From contig CM064873.1 of assembly GCA_032719365.1 (NCBI GenBank), positions 47,220,332 through 47,284,331 on the forward strand: a stretch of DNA of 64,000 bases. Direction: 5' to 3'. Origin of the DNA: Prinsepia uniflora (lineage: Eukaryota; Streptophyta; Magnoliopsida; Rosales; Rosaceae). Every line of letters starts with the position of its first letter. The stretch's first letter is position 1. The notes beneath the pieces are model-generated. The model made no database searches, was not told where the DNA came from, and saw only the letters and a program-made list of their open reading frames with translations. Made by a program: the position numbers and the translations under genes. Below, in pieces: positions 9,790-20,430 of this stretch.

Positions 9790-12662
9790 TGTAACAACCC
9801 GTCCCGAGAATTGGGATTAGTAGAGTGTTTAAGGTGTGATTAGTAAGGTTAATCAGGGGTTAGTTGGTCCCGATGGGGTCACTAGTGGAGAATGACGATT
9901 TTGCCCCTGATTCGGGCAAAAATGTTGACTTTTATTTCGGGTGGTCAATTGGGGATTGACCAGTGACCAGGACGTAGTTTAGGACGTCATGAACCCATAG
10001 ACATGTGGTATGTTTGATTCCGACATCTGAGGAGGAAGTTGTGATGTTCGGAAGATCGAGGGTATTATCGTAATTTTGGTAAAATAGGGGGAAAAGTTGA
10101 CTTTTTGTATAATCGAGTTTTGGTAGGTTGACCTAGGATGGTTAGATAGTTCTTGTCGTCCTGAGTTCGACGACAGGCGGCACGTGTTCATCGGACTTAC
10201 GAGGCGAGAGTTACGGGTCTAGGAAGTTTCGGTAAAACCGTAAAAATATGTTAAACAGAAGGGTATTTTAGTCTTTTTGGGTTTATGGGGATTTGTGCAG
10301 AGAGAAAGGAATGGACGGCTGGGGTTTAAGCAGATGGGATAAAGATTGAAGGGATGGTGACACATGGCAAAGGGCTAGAGGATTCTGGTGGAATCCTGTG
10401 TGTTCACAGCCCAATTATTTGGGTGGAACCGTGCATACCCGTGTTTGTTCTTCGACAAACACAGAGAAACAGAGTGTGAGAATTGAGGAGAATTGATCGA
10501 TCTGGGTGCAAGGGTGAGGGATTAGCGAGTTGTGAGAGTGACAGTGAGGCAGGGCGGAGCTGGTGGTCGTGATTTGGCGGTGCAATCGTGCACGGCGGAG
10601 CTGCAATCGAAGGTGAGATTCCTGTGATCTGTTTTCCCGTGGAAATTCAATTTGAAAGTCGTGAGTCTAGGTTTAGAGTCGAAGTGATTGGAGGTCAGGG
10701 TTATGTTCAGGGAGGTCCTAGGAATGATTTGTGGTGGTCGCCGTGACGGGGGTGTCCACGGCGGAGCTCAGTCGCAGAGGGGTGCTCTGTTGCTCTGTTT
10801 CGGCCGTGAGCTTCGAACTCAAAGTCGACAAGTTTGGGGCTGAGTCGAAGGTAAAGGAGGTGTGGTCTAGGTTCAGTGAAGCCTTAGGGATCGTCTGGTG
10901 TTGCCACCATGACGGGAGGTGACCGGAGTAGCCGGATCGTGAAACAGGGGTCTGAGGGCCGTCTGGTTCAAGCTTCAGTCGTGAAGCTGGGAGTTGAATC
11001 GAACCAGGAGAGTGAGGAGAATGGATTCGTGGTGTCTGGACGAAGCTGCAGGAGAAGAAAGGGAGTGCAATGGTGGCCGGACGGCGGAGAACGCTTCTCG
11101 CCGGTCCAAGCCACGGCGGCCGGTTCAGCACAGTTCGGGAGGATGATGATGGTACTGTAGCTAGGCGCGTGAGGGCCACGCGCAGCCACTTTGGGTGGCG
11201 CGTGGGGGCGCGTGCGGCGGCGTATGGAGAAACGATCAACTTGACTTTTGGTCTAGGAGTTATGGTGAGTTCAATGGAGTTGGTTTCGGGTTAATCGGCC
11301 ATCGTATGAGTTTGGTTCCGCGAGGGAGAATGTTTAGGGTCCCGGGTTTTCGGTTTTCGATTCAGGGATTTTTTTTAGGGAATTTAGGTGAGTGTTTGTA
11401 GACGTATTAGTGACGTAAGTTGACGGTGTTTGACAGGATCGGGATTTCCCGAGGAAGCCGAGGAACGGGCTGGACGTTCGGGACGCGAGTAGGGCTCAGT
11501 ACTGTGAGTGGACCCTTTCCTTAAACTCGATCATGCATAACTGTTTTTATATACGTTTTTGATGGTTTTCCTTAAGACACTATGTTCATTGTATATGTTA
11601 TGATGGTTTCGAGACATGTTCGAGATTTTGCACGTTTTTCGAGAAAATGCTGGTTTTCGGATTTTGATGACACATTTGGGGATTTTCACCTATAAAGGTT
11701 TTCTGATAATGATAAATGGGTTATGAAATATGAATTGTGATTACATGTGGTTTTGGTATGAAAATGGATATTTTTCCGGATTTGGGTTCGGAATGACGGT
11801 TCTGAACGCCGGAAGGGCTTCGGACCAGTGATTTCGGATTCGGGTTTGGATGAGGATTTGGTAAATGGTTTTCAAATGGTTTTGGGATTGGATTTGCTGG
11901 ATCTGGTTATTGGGTTTAAAGACCCGGATATATGTGACGGGGGACCGGCCGGATTGGGTTTAAAGACCCAGATTGAGTTTAAAGACTCGGGAGTTTAAAG
12001 ACTCGGATATATTGATTTCCCCCGTAGGCCTTGAGTTTAAAGACTCGGGAGTTTAAAGACTCGGATATGATTAAGGCCTGGATTGAGTTTAAAGACTCAG
12101 GAGTTTAAAGACTCGGATAGGTCCAGCAGGTTCGATCGGGAAATGAGGATTTGATACGGTTTCTGATACTCATGCTATGGTTTCTTATGATATTTTATAG
12201 TGTTTCTGTTCTTATGATGTTTATAATGATTATTTTATAACGGTGTTCCTAACTGTTGGTTATGCATGTGGTTTTCAAAACGGAGGGCCAAACCCTGTTT
12301 TGTTATCAAATGGTTTTAGAAACTTTTATTCTTTTTGGTCCACTCACACCTTCTGTTTTAAAATTGCCCTCCAGGTTGTGGAGCTAGTGCGGGGTCTTGA
12401 CGTCGAGGCAGTGTCCGAGGCATAGAAGTGACGTGAGGGATCCTAGAAGAGTTTAAAGGCTTCTGTGTGCGTGTACTTTATTAGTTTTTATTTTCCTTGT
12501 AATTTAGTGCTATGCTCTGTAAACGATAAGCTTGGGATATTTTGTAATTACTCCTGCGTCTGACTGGGTTAGAGTGAGTTTTACTTGAGTGTTGTGTCGG
12601 GGAATCAGACGGGAGCGGGATTTACCTTGGGTTTCGGGGTGAAACCGGGGTGGGTCCTGACA
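9790..12662 (+). mobile_element. Solo LTR inserted in the Tekay 5' LTR
   Basis: 2873 bp, TGTAACAACCCG...GGTCCTGACA, flanked by ATCAT (9785-9789 and 12663-12667). The Tekay 3' LTR shows the undisturbed site. No internal region or second LTR remains, so unequal recombination removed them. Related LTRs on the other strand occur at 56057-59137 and from 63007 on. Open frames of 60-170 codons inside it are GC-rich chance frames. Confidence 0.93.
11915..12122 (+). repeat. Short interspersed motif array GAGTTTAAAGACTCGG
   Basis: Seven or more copies of GAGTTTAAAGACTCGG or the variant GGGTTTAAAGACCCGG. The outer bases change in pairs (GAG..CTC versus GGG..CCC), so each copy stays a near-palindrome around TTTAAA. 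The same array, inverted, recurs in related LTRs at about 50085-50345, 56620-56815 and 63565-63745. Confidence 0.85.
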
Positions 12663-13404
12663 ATCATCCTCTGTCTGTTTCATTCAAACACACAAACACA
12701 CATACAGCCCCCCTCACAAAACCGTGCATTTCTTCCATTTTCTCTCCATCCAAACACACGAACCAGCCATCCTCTTCGCACCAAACGACCACCCACAGCA
12801 CCACCATCATCTGGTCTTCACAACCCGCGCAACCACCAGCCACCACCGGCCCCTTTTCCAGTCCGAAATTTCGTCCAAAAAGCACGACCCGAAACCTCAA
12901 GGAAGCGGGTCCAAGAAGCAAACCTCGATAACCACCTCACCTCGACGCGGGAGGAGCTCCAGTCTGCACCGTGGGGATCCTAGGAGCTTAACTGGACGAC
13001 GGCAAGGGCTACGGCGGCGTGACGGCGGCGGTAAGACCCAAAACCCGACAAGCCCGTTTTCATTCCCTGTTCGACCAGACCATTTTTAATGATTAGAAAT
13101 TGATTGTTAGGTGATAGACATGTCCTAGGGTGAGAGACGAGTCGTTTGGGACCGGGTTGGACGACGGAGACGCCGTGGATCACCGGGGACGACGACCGGA
13201 CCGTGACCGTGAGTTTCAGAGACATTCTGGTGAGTTTCTTCCCACTTTCTTCTTATTTTGAGGTTGTAGAACCATAGGTCAGACCTAGACGAACCCCTAG
13301 GGATCAACCCCGTCGAAAATGGTGGCCGGAATCGTGCGGTGGAATCGGGTCAAACCGTGGGTCGACGGCGACCCGGTTCCAGTCAAACGGGTCGACCCGG
13401 TACT

Positions 13405-13640
13405 GTAGCACTGATGACGTCATCATGCTGACGTCATGATGACGTCATCCTGTCAGATGTTGTCAGACCAGGGACTAATCAGAATGTGCCACGTGTCACC
13501 TGACAAGTGTCAGTGATGACGTCATGCTGACGTCAGCATGACGTCACTGCTGACGTCAGCGGTACTGTAGCAGCGTTGACCCACGCGTTGACCAGGCGCG
13601 TGGGGGCACGTGCGAACAGTGATTTTGTTGGGGCCGGTAC
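13405..13640 (+). promoter_or_regulatory. TGACGTCA-rich cluster in the Tekay 5' LTR
   Basis: Seven exact TGACGTCA palindromes lie within about 160 bp, with a GCCACGTGTC G-box between them. These are core sites for plant bZIP factors (TGA, HY5, ABF, bZIP28-like). The cluster lies 250-480 bp upstream of TATAAAAGG (13886), a sensible enhancer position. The 3' LTR copy is at about 30115-30335. Factor binding is inferred. Confidence 0.65.
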
Positions 13641-13885
13641 CATTTTCAAGGTTTCGACGATACGGATCCAATGGAGGTGGTTTCGTGTCGATCGGAGATC
13701 GTTATGTTAGCCAAAATGGGGTTTGAAGCACCGGGAATAGTGCCCGGGATGCGTTTTTGAGGCGGATCTGTTCTAGGGTCTTGGTATTGATATTATAGGG
13801 TCCTTAAGTAACCCTCAGGAATAATAATACAGGTTTATTGAGATCGTTGAGCAGCAAGGACCGAGTGTGAGTGGGCTGTTTGATT

Positions 13886-13894
13886 TATAAAAGG
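13886..13894 (+). promoter_or_regulatory. Candidate TATA box of the Tekay LTR
   Basis: TATAAAAGG, just downstream of the arm GTGAGTGGGC and upstream of TTGCATGCATAAAC. It is the best TATA match seen in the LTR; the 3' LTR copy is at 30593-30601. It competes with a reading of this area as a splice donor region (see findings). Confidence 0.5.
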
Positions 13895-14819
13895 CTTGCA
13901 TGCATAAACTGTTTTACTATTTCCACTGATGAGTCTTATAAACTGCTTATATATGTTATTATAATGTTTTGGGCATGAGACCCGTCTGGATTATATGTGT
14001 ATTTTGTTTGGGATGTCCGGGGGACATAGGGTAAACTATACTGTTATTGTACTGTACTTTCCTACCTGTGTATATTGTCTCCTCCAGGGAGGGTCGTTGG
14101 CCTGGGTGGACCCTGGAGTAGTCACGGGGCTCTGACTGAGTGGAGTTGACCCCCGTTGGGCTGCTTACTCTCAGGAAGGCATGTTTATATACCTCGGGCA
14201 GTGACCGGGATACCGGGAGCTGATGTACCTAGAGAGTCTCGGGTGTGAGACCCTGAGTGGCAACGCGTAGCCTTAGAACCGTGACATCATTTGGGTTGGG
14301 TTTTACAGTGCACTGATATGTTAGTTTCACCTTACGATTATTATTGTGGTTCATTTGTTATGATTTCATTGTAATATTATGTTTTCACTGCATGCAAGAT
14401 TTGGAAAACTGAGGGGTAAAACCTTATGATTATTTTATTATTAAATTGATTTTTAAACTGTTATTTTTGGCCCACTCACCCTTGTTTTACTGACCCCTCC
14501 AGACCCTGACACGGCAATAGAGGAGGAGGATCCGGAGGAGGAGGAAGAGGTTTAGTTTGCCTAGCTGTGCACCTGTACACCCACTTGTGGGTAGGTTGAG
14601 CACCGAATAAATGTACTCTGACTAGTGTGCTCACATGTTGTATTTTACTTTCCCTTGTCTGACAGTATCACTTTAAACACTGTGTTTGTACGTTATCTAT
14701 CTATGTGAGTCTCCGGTTTTTATTTAAGGGTACTTTTGGTATGTTTAGAGTCATTGTCAGACGGGAGCGGGTCACGTCCCCGGGTGGTCCCAGTGGGATT
14801 GGGACGGGTCCTGTCAGCT

Positions 14820-14831
14820 TGGTATCAGAGC
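14820..14831 (+). other. Primer-binding site (initiator Met tRNA type)
   Basis: TGGTATCAGAGC, three bases inside the 5' LTR. This is the classic plant site complementary to the 3' end of tRNA-iMet and marks the first-strand synthesis start. Confidence 0.9.
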
Positions 14832-14928
14832 ATTAGGATTAGTAGTCAGAGTACTAGGTTAGCGGTTTGTACTTTGTACATGGTCGCTTTCGATGTCTTT
14901 TAACCTGTTTGCCTCTTCACAGTTGGAT

Positions 14929-17900
14929 ATGCCTCCCCGACGTGAACCCCGTGCACGTGTTGACGAGGGCAATGGAGGAAATGGAGACACTGCGAGCATT
15001 GAGCGGGCTCAGCGCCTGGGTGCTACGCACTTCAGTGGGGGAACCGACCCTGAGGAAGCACACCAGTGGATTGACCGCTGGGAGAGGATTTTCGAGGTCA
15101 TGCACTGTCCTCCGGAGGAGCGTGTCGTACTGGCGACTTTCCTACTGGATGGGTGCGCCTATCGATGGTGGCACAACCTTGTTTTGGCCGGCTGGACTGT
15201 TCACACCATTCCATGGGAGACCTTCCGAGAGCGGTTTCTCAACCAGTTCTATCCACGGTCGTTCCGCAATGCCCGTGAGGCGGAGTTTCTGCAACTCCGG
15301 CAGGGGGATCAGACTGTAGCAGAGTACGAGGAGACCTTCCTGATGTTGTCTCGCTTTGCTGAGAACTTCGTGATCACCGAGGCAGACCGATGTCGCAGAT
15401 TTGAGTGGGGCCTGCGACCTGAGATTCAGGCGATGGTGACTGCAACACCCTTTGCTTCCATGAGGGATCTGACTGATGCGGCGACCAGGGTTGAGAACAG
15501 TATCCTGGCTCGTCAGCGAGCTGAGGGGGAGACTCGGCGACGTGATCGCCCACACTTGGGATTTTCGGGCCGTCGTGGCTCGAAGGGAGGACATTCTGGT
15601 GGATCTTCGTCTTCTGGCAGCCGAGGACGTTCTGGTCAGTTCAGGAGTCCTCAGAGGTCTAGACAGCGTTCTGGAGCTTGGCAGCGGTCTTACTCACCGA
15701 TGAGCATCTCACCGGGAGGATACTCGGGTCGACCTAGGGAGGTCACATGCTTCGCTTGTGGGGAGCCGGGGCATTATGCTTCTGAGTGTCCACTGATTCG
15801 CGGCAGTACTGCGCCAGCGCAGAGCACAGCATCCCAGACTGACAGCAGCCGGACACGCGGTGTTGTGCGTGGCCGTGATCGAGGGGCTAGAGGACGGGGA
15901 CGACCTACAGAGTCTATGGCTCGTGTTTATGCTGTTACCCAGCAGCAGGCCAGATCCATTCCGGGAGTGTTGACAGGTACTGTACATATTTATGGCATGG
16001 TTGTTCGTGCATTGATGGATTCGGGGGCAACTCATTCTTTTATTTCACCACGTTGTGCGAGTCTGTTGGGCCATGAGGTGACCGCACTTGAGCACGAGAT
16101 GGGAGTGGGGACACCGATGGGTGTGACCTACCAGGTGAACCAGGAGATACGAGCTTGTCCTGTGGAGATTGAGGGAGTCGAATTTCCGGCAGACTTAATC
16201 CTGATGAATGTTCACGATTTCGATGTGATACTTAGAGTTGATTGGTTGTCGGAGTACAATTCACTCATCGACTGTGGTAACATGCGGTTGACTTTGAGAG
16301 GTCCAGGATTACCGGAAGTGATATTTCAGGGAGAGTGTGGAGACGCATCACCCAAGGTAATATCTGCACTCACAGCTACTAAACTCTTACAGAAGGGGTG
16401 TCAGGGTTATCTTGCTTATGTGGTAGAGTCTACGGATGAATCTTTGCGTATTGAGGATATTCCGATTGTGCGGGAATTTCCTGATGTCTTTCCAGGAGAT
16501 TTACCTGGATTACCACCACCCAGGGAGATCGACTTTACGATCGAGTTACTCCCCGGGACTCGACCGATTTCACAAGCACCGTATCGTATGGCACCGGCGG
16601 AGCTACGGGAATTGAAAATCCAATTACAGGAATTGGTGGATCTAGGGTTTATCCGACCCAGTACATCACCATGGGGAGCGCCGGTCTTATTTGTGAAAAA
16701 GAAGGAGGGTAGTTTACGGTTGTGTGTGGATTATCGGCAGTTGAACAAGGCTACGGTAAGGAACCAGTATCCCTTACCCAGGATCGATGATTTGTTCGAT
16801 CAGTTACGAGGAGCGCGATATTTCTCCAAGATAGATCTGAGGTCAGGATACCATCAACTGAGAATAGCCGAGGGGGATGTTCAGAAAACAGCTTTTCGAA
16901 CGAGGTATGGGCATTATGAGTTCTTGGTGATGCCCTTTGGATTGACGAATGCACCAGCTGCATTCATGGACTTGATGAATCGAGTCTTTCGAGCATACTT
17001 GGATAAATTTGTGATTGTGTTTATCGACGACATCTTGGTGTATTCCAAGAGTGTCAGGGCTCATGAGGAGCACTTACGAAGGGTATTGGGTAAACTACGA
17101 CAGGAGCAGCTGTATGCTAAGTTAAGCAAGTGTCAGTTTTGGCTAAATAGTATTGGATTCTTGGGTCACATTATATCACCCGAGGGGATAAGTGTGGATC
17201 CTCAGAAAACGGAGGCTGTGACAAATTGGCCAAGACCGACCACGGTGACGGAAGTGCGAAGTTTTGTTGGGTTAGCAGGCTACTATCGGAGATTCGTAGA
17301 GGGTTTCTCCCAGATTGCTGCACCATTGACTCGGTTAACCCGGAAAGGGGTGAAGTTTGTATGGGACGATCAGTGTGAACAGAGTTTTCAGGAATTAAAG
17401 TTCCGATTAACCACTGCACCTGTCCTTGCATTACCAGACAGTAGTGGAGAGTTCGTGGTATATAGTGATGCATCGCTGCAGGGTTTGGGTTGTGTATTGA
17501 TGCAGAATGGAAAAGTGATTGCTTACGCATCCCGGCAGCTGAAGACGCACGAGTTGAACTACCCTACTCATGATTTGGAATTGGCAGCGGTGGTTCATGC
17601 TCTAAAGATCTGGAGACATCATTTGTTCGGTGTGACATGCCGAATATTCACCGATCACCAGAGTCTTAAACATTTGTTCACTCAGAAGGAACTCAACATG
17701 AGACAGCGGAGATGGTTGGAGTTGTTGAAGGATTATGACTGTACCATCGAGTACCAACCTGGCAAGGCAAATGTTGTAGCTGATGCACTTAGCAGGAAGT
17801 CGGCGGGATCAGTTGCGCATTTGAGATTGGTGTATCTTCCTTTGCTAGTGGAACTCCGGAAGAGCGGAGTTATGTTAGGGATGGACGATCAGGGAGCCTT

Positions 17901-18376
17901 GTTGGCTAGCTTTCATGTGCGACCCGTGTTGGTCGACAAGATCATCGAGGCTCAACTACAGGACCAGATACTTTGTGATTACAGGAACGAGGTTGAATCC
18001 GGACAGAGACAAGATTTCTCCGTCAGGGGCGATGGAGCATTAGTAAAGCTTGGGAGATTGTGTGTACCTGCGGTACCAGAGTTGAGGAGAGAGATTTTAG
18101 ACGAGGCCCACAGTTCGGCCTATGCTATGCATCCAGGAGGGACAAAGATGTACCGTACCCTCCGGGACTATTATTGGTGGCCAGGGATGAAGAGGGAGAT
18201 AGCTGAGTTTGTCAGCAAGTGTTTGATCTGTCAGCAGGTCAAAGCAGAACGGCAGCGTCCGTATGGGGCTATGCAGCCACTTCCAATTCCACAATGGAAG
18301 TGGGATCATATTACAATGGACTTTGTCTTCAAGTTACCGAAGACAAGGAGTGGAGTTGATGGAGTCTGGGTAATAG
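14929..18376 (+). CDS. Gag-Pol polyprotein of the Tekay/Del element, N-terminal part (interrupted)
   Basis: Encodes capsid and replication enzymes. I start at the ATG at 14929 (MPPRREPRAR), a usual plant gypsy Gag start; an in-frame ATG 36 nt upstream (14893) is possible. Counting from 14893: Gag with a CX2CX4HX4C zinc knuckle (C286, C289, H294, C299), after an Arg/Ser/Gly-rich tract; aspartic protease with DSGA (376-379); reverse transcriptase with LRLCVDYRQLNK (608-619) and the active-site FIDD (710-713); RNase H with YSDAS, DLELAA and FTDHQS (acidic residues 859, 896, 921); integrase zinc finger H1073, H1080, C1110, C1113; and the first catalytic integrase Asp at 1143 (MDFV). The frame is open up to the insertion at 18376/18377, inside a valine codon. 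Ribosomes would run 58 nt into the inserted LTR and stop at 18433-18435, giving a Pol lacking most of integrase. Confidence 0.95.
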
Positions 18377-19129
18377 TGACAGGACCCATCCCAATCCCCC
18401 CGGGATTAGTGCGGGATGACCCTGCTCCCGTCTGACACGAAGTGTCAGACAAGGGATAATTTCGACCTTTGCCCTCCCGGGCTATCAGAGTACGCCAGGA
18501 TCCGGAGGAGGCATGTGATATCTCGGTCTCTGCTACAGTCCACATCCGATGTCAACCTGAAGGGCAGTCAAAACATTAAAAACTGTGAGTGGACAAAACA
18601 AAGAGTTTATAAAAACATTTAATAAGGAAGACATTTGTACCCTCCACTAAAAAGCATGCATGCATTCGAAAACCATTTATCCAAAACAACCATATGTGGG
18701 ACTAAGCCCAAAGCAGATATAAACTAAGGTCGAAAGGACCACAATAAAAACGACCATACGGGCCACTGCCCAAATCCTGTGCACACCTGTACACACCACA
18801 TATCATATATCATATATCCATCACATACATATATATAAGTCACACAACCAATCCTGTCACGGTATCCAAAGCCACGCGCGCGCTACCCGGGTCTCAATCC
18901 GAGTCATCTCGAGGTCAAGGTCAATGTCCGTAGACCACTGACCCTACCCGAGGTAATAGTAATCATAGCCTTCCTGAGAGTAAGGAACCCAACTGGGGGG
19001 TGACTCCACTCAGTCGGTGCTCCGTGACTACTCCGGGGTCCACCCAGGCCAACGACCCTCCCCGGAGGAGATAGTAGAACATGTAAAGGAAGGTAGACGA
19101 ACATATATATACATAACATAAACATTCAT

Positions 19130-19360
19130 GACCGGTTCCCCTGAACCGTCATGATCCATAATATCCATAATCAGGTAACATGCCGGTTCCCATAAACCGT
19201 CATGTACCGTAATAACATAACCAGGTAACATGCCGGTTCCCATAAACCGTCATGTACCGTAATAACCAACAAGGGTTCATGTCGGTTCCCATAAACCGTC
19301 ATGAACCACGATACCATAACAAGGGTTCATGCCGGTTCCCATAAACCGTCATGAACCTGG
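19130..19360 (-). repeat. Minisatellite, CATGCCGGTTCCCATAAACC unit (3' LTR copy)
   Basis: Five or so units of 40-65 bp carry GGTTCCCATAAACCGTCATG. It sits between the inverted arms of the LTR. The 5' LTR copy is at about 25300-25531. Confidence 0.85.
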
Positions 19361-20061
19361 GAATCCATTTAAGGTTCCCTGACCTGAAATCAAAACCGTA
19401 AAGTGACTTGGGTCTCGTACCCGAACATAGGACATCAGTTGGGCACCGTGCCCGATATCTGAGGTCATATGCCCGAGACAAAACCAAATGGGTCTCATAC
19501 CCGAGATTATCCTTGTGAAATCCAAATCCAGTTCATTTAAATCAATAAAGAAATACAGACCCATATAAGCACCGTATGAGGCTGAAACCTCGAAATACGT
19601 GCTTATACGTAACCACATAGAAATGCACCCATGGCATCATCAAACAAGTAATAAAACATATAATAAACATTTATGCATGCAACAATTTAGAAAACAAGGT
19701 CCACTCACAGACCGTCCGAGCTGCCGCCTCGATTTGCGTGCCAAACGGCTCCCCGAGCCGATCACCGTCACCGGGACTCCCAAACCTGTCCAAATCGTAA
19801 TAGAAGGTTACTAACTACTTAATTAACCTCCTACCAAAGCCCCGTAATTTTCCCGTATTTTTAACTATTTTTAATCCCGAACCTAAACCTTCCGATGCCC
19901 CGAAACATATCGAGACGGTGTCCGATCGACACGAAACCAGTCCCAAAATGTTCGTTACATCGAATAGATGATTTCGTATGTTGGAACCTTCCCCAGATTC
20001 CCTGCCACGCGCCCTCACGCGCCGCCTGAAGTGGCTGCGCGTGGGCTTCACGCGCCAGCTA

Positions 20062-20430
20062 CAGTACCCGCTGACGTCATCGCTGACGTCAGCATGACGT
20101 CATCTGACAGCTGTCAGGTCTGACATGTCAGACTCTGACAGGTGCCACGTGTCAAGCTCCCATTGGTCCACGTCACTGTGCTGTCAGTGCCACGTGGCAG
20201 TCTGACATGTGCCACGTGTCATCACGGCATTGGTCCACGTCAGTGCCACGTGTCAGCCTCTGATTGGGCCACGTCACTGACATGTCAGTGCTGACTGTGC
20301 ACTGACATGTGACACGTGTCGCACTCCTATTGGCCCATTTTCTGACATGTCAGCTGACATTGTCAGATCTGACAAGGCTGACGTCATCGCTGACATGATG
20401 ACGTCAGCAGGATGACGTCACCTGTCATCC
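20062..20430 (-). promoter_or_regulatory. ERSE-II-like / bZIP / G-box cluster, 3' LTR of the LARD-like element
   Basis: Within 370 bp: six TGACGTCA, five CACGTG cores (mostly GCCACGTGTC), several CTGACATGTCAG palindromes, and three exact ATTGGNCCACG motifs at 20162-20172, 20229-20239 and 20263-20273. ATTGGNCCACG is the published ER-stress element ERSE-II (NF-Y plus a bZIP of the ATF6/bZIP28 class). Responsiveness here is inference. Confidence 0.7.

Larger units (their letters stand above)
9318..14816 (+). repeat. 5' LTR of the Tekay/Del element (contains a solo LTR)
   Basis: Starts TGTAACGACCTG and ends GGTCCTGTCA. Subtracting the inserted solo LTR and one copy of its ATCAT duplication leaves 2621 bp, exactly the length of the 3' LTR. 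Landmarks: a TGACGTCA cluster at 13405-13640, a TATAAAAGG at 13886-13894, inverted arms at 13867-13876 and 14470-14479, and an inverted GTCTGACA/TGTCAGAC pair near the 3' end. Confidence 0.95.

Noticed and set aside
10718..11239. A 173-codon minus-strand frame inside the 9790-12662 solo LTR
   Set aside because: The region is GC-rich and open in several frames on both strands; it recurs in broken form in the related LTR at 57531-57896. It is LTR sequence, not a gene.
12585..13089. Overlapping frames of 121-132 codons near the right end of the nested solo LTR
   Set aside because: They straddle the junction between the solo LTR and the host LTR or match the non-coding 29208-29795 stretch.
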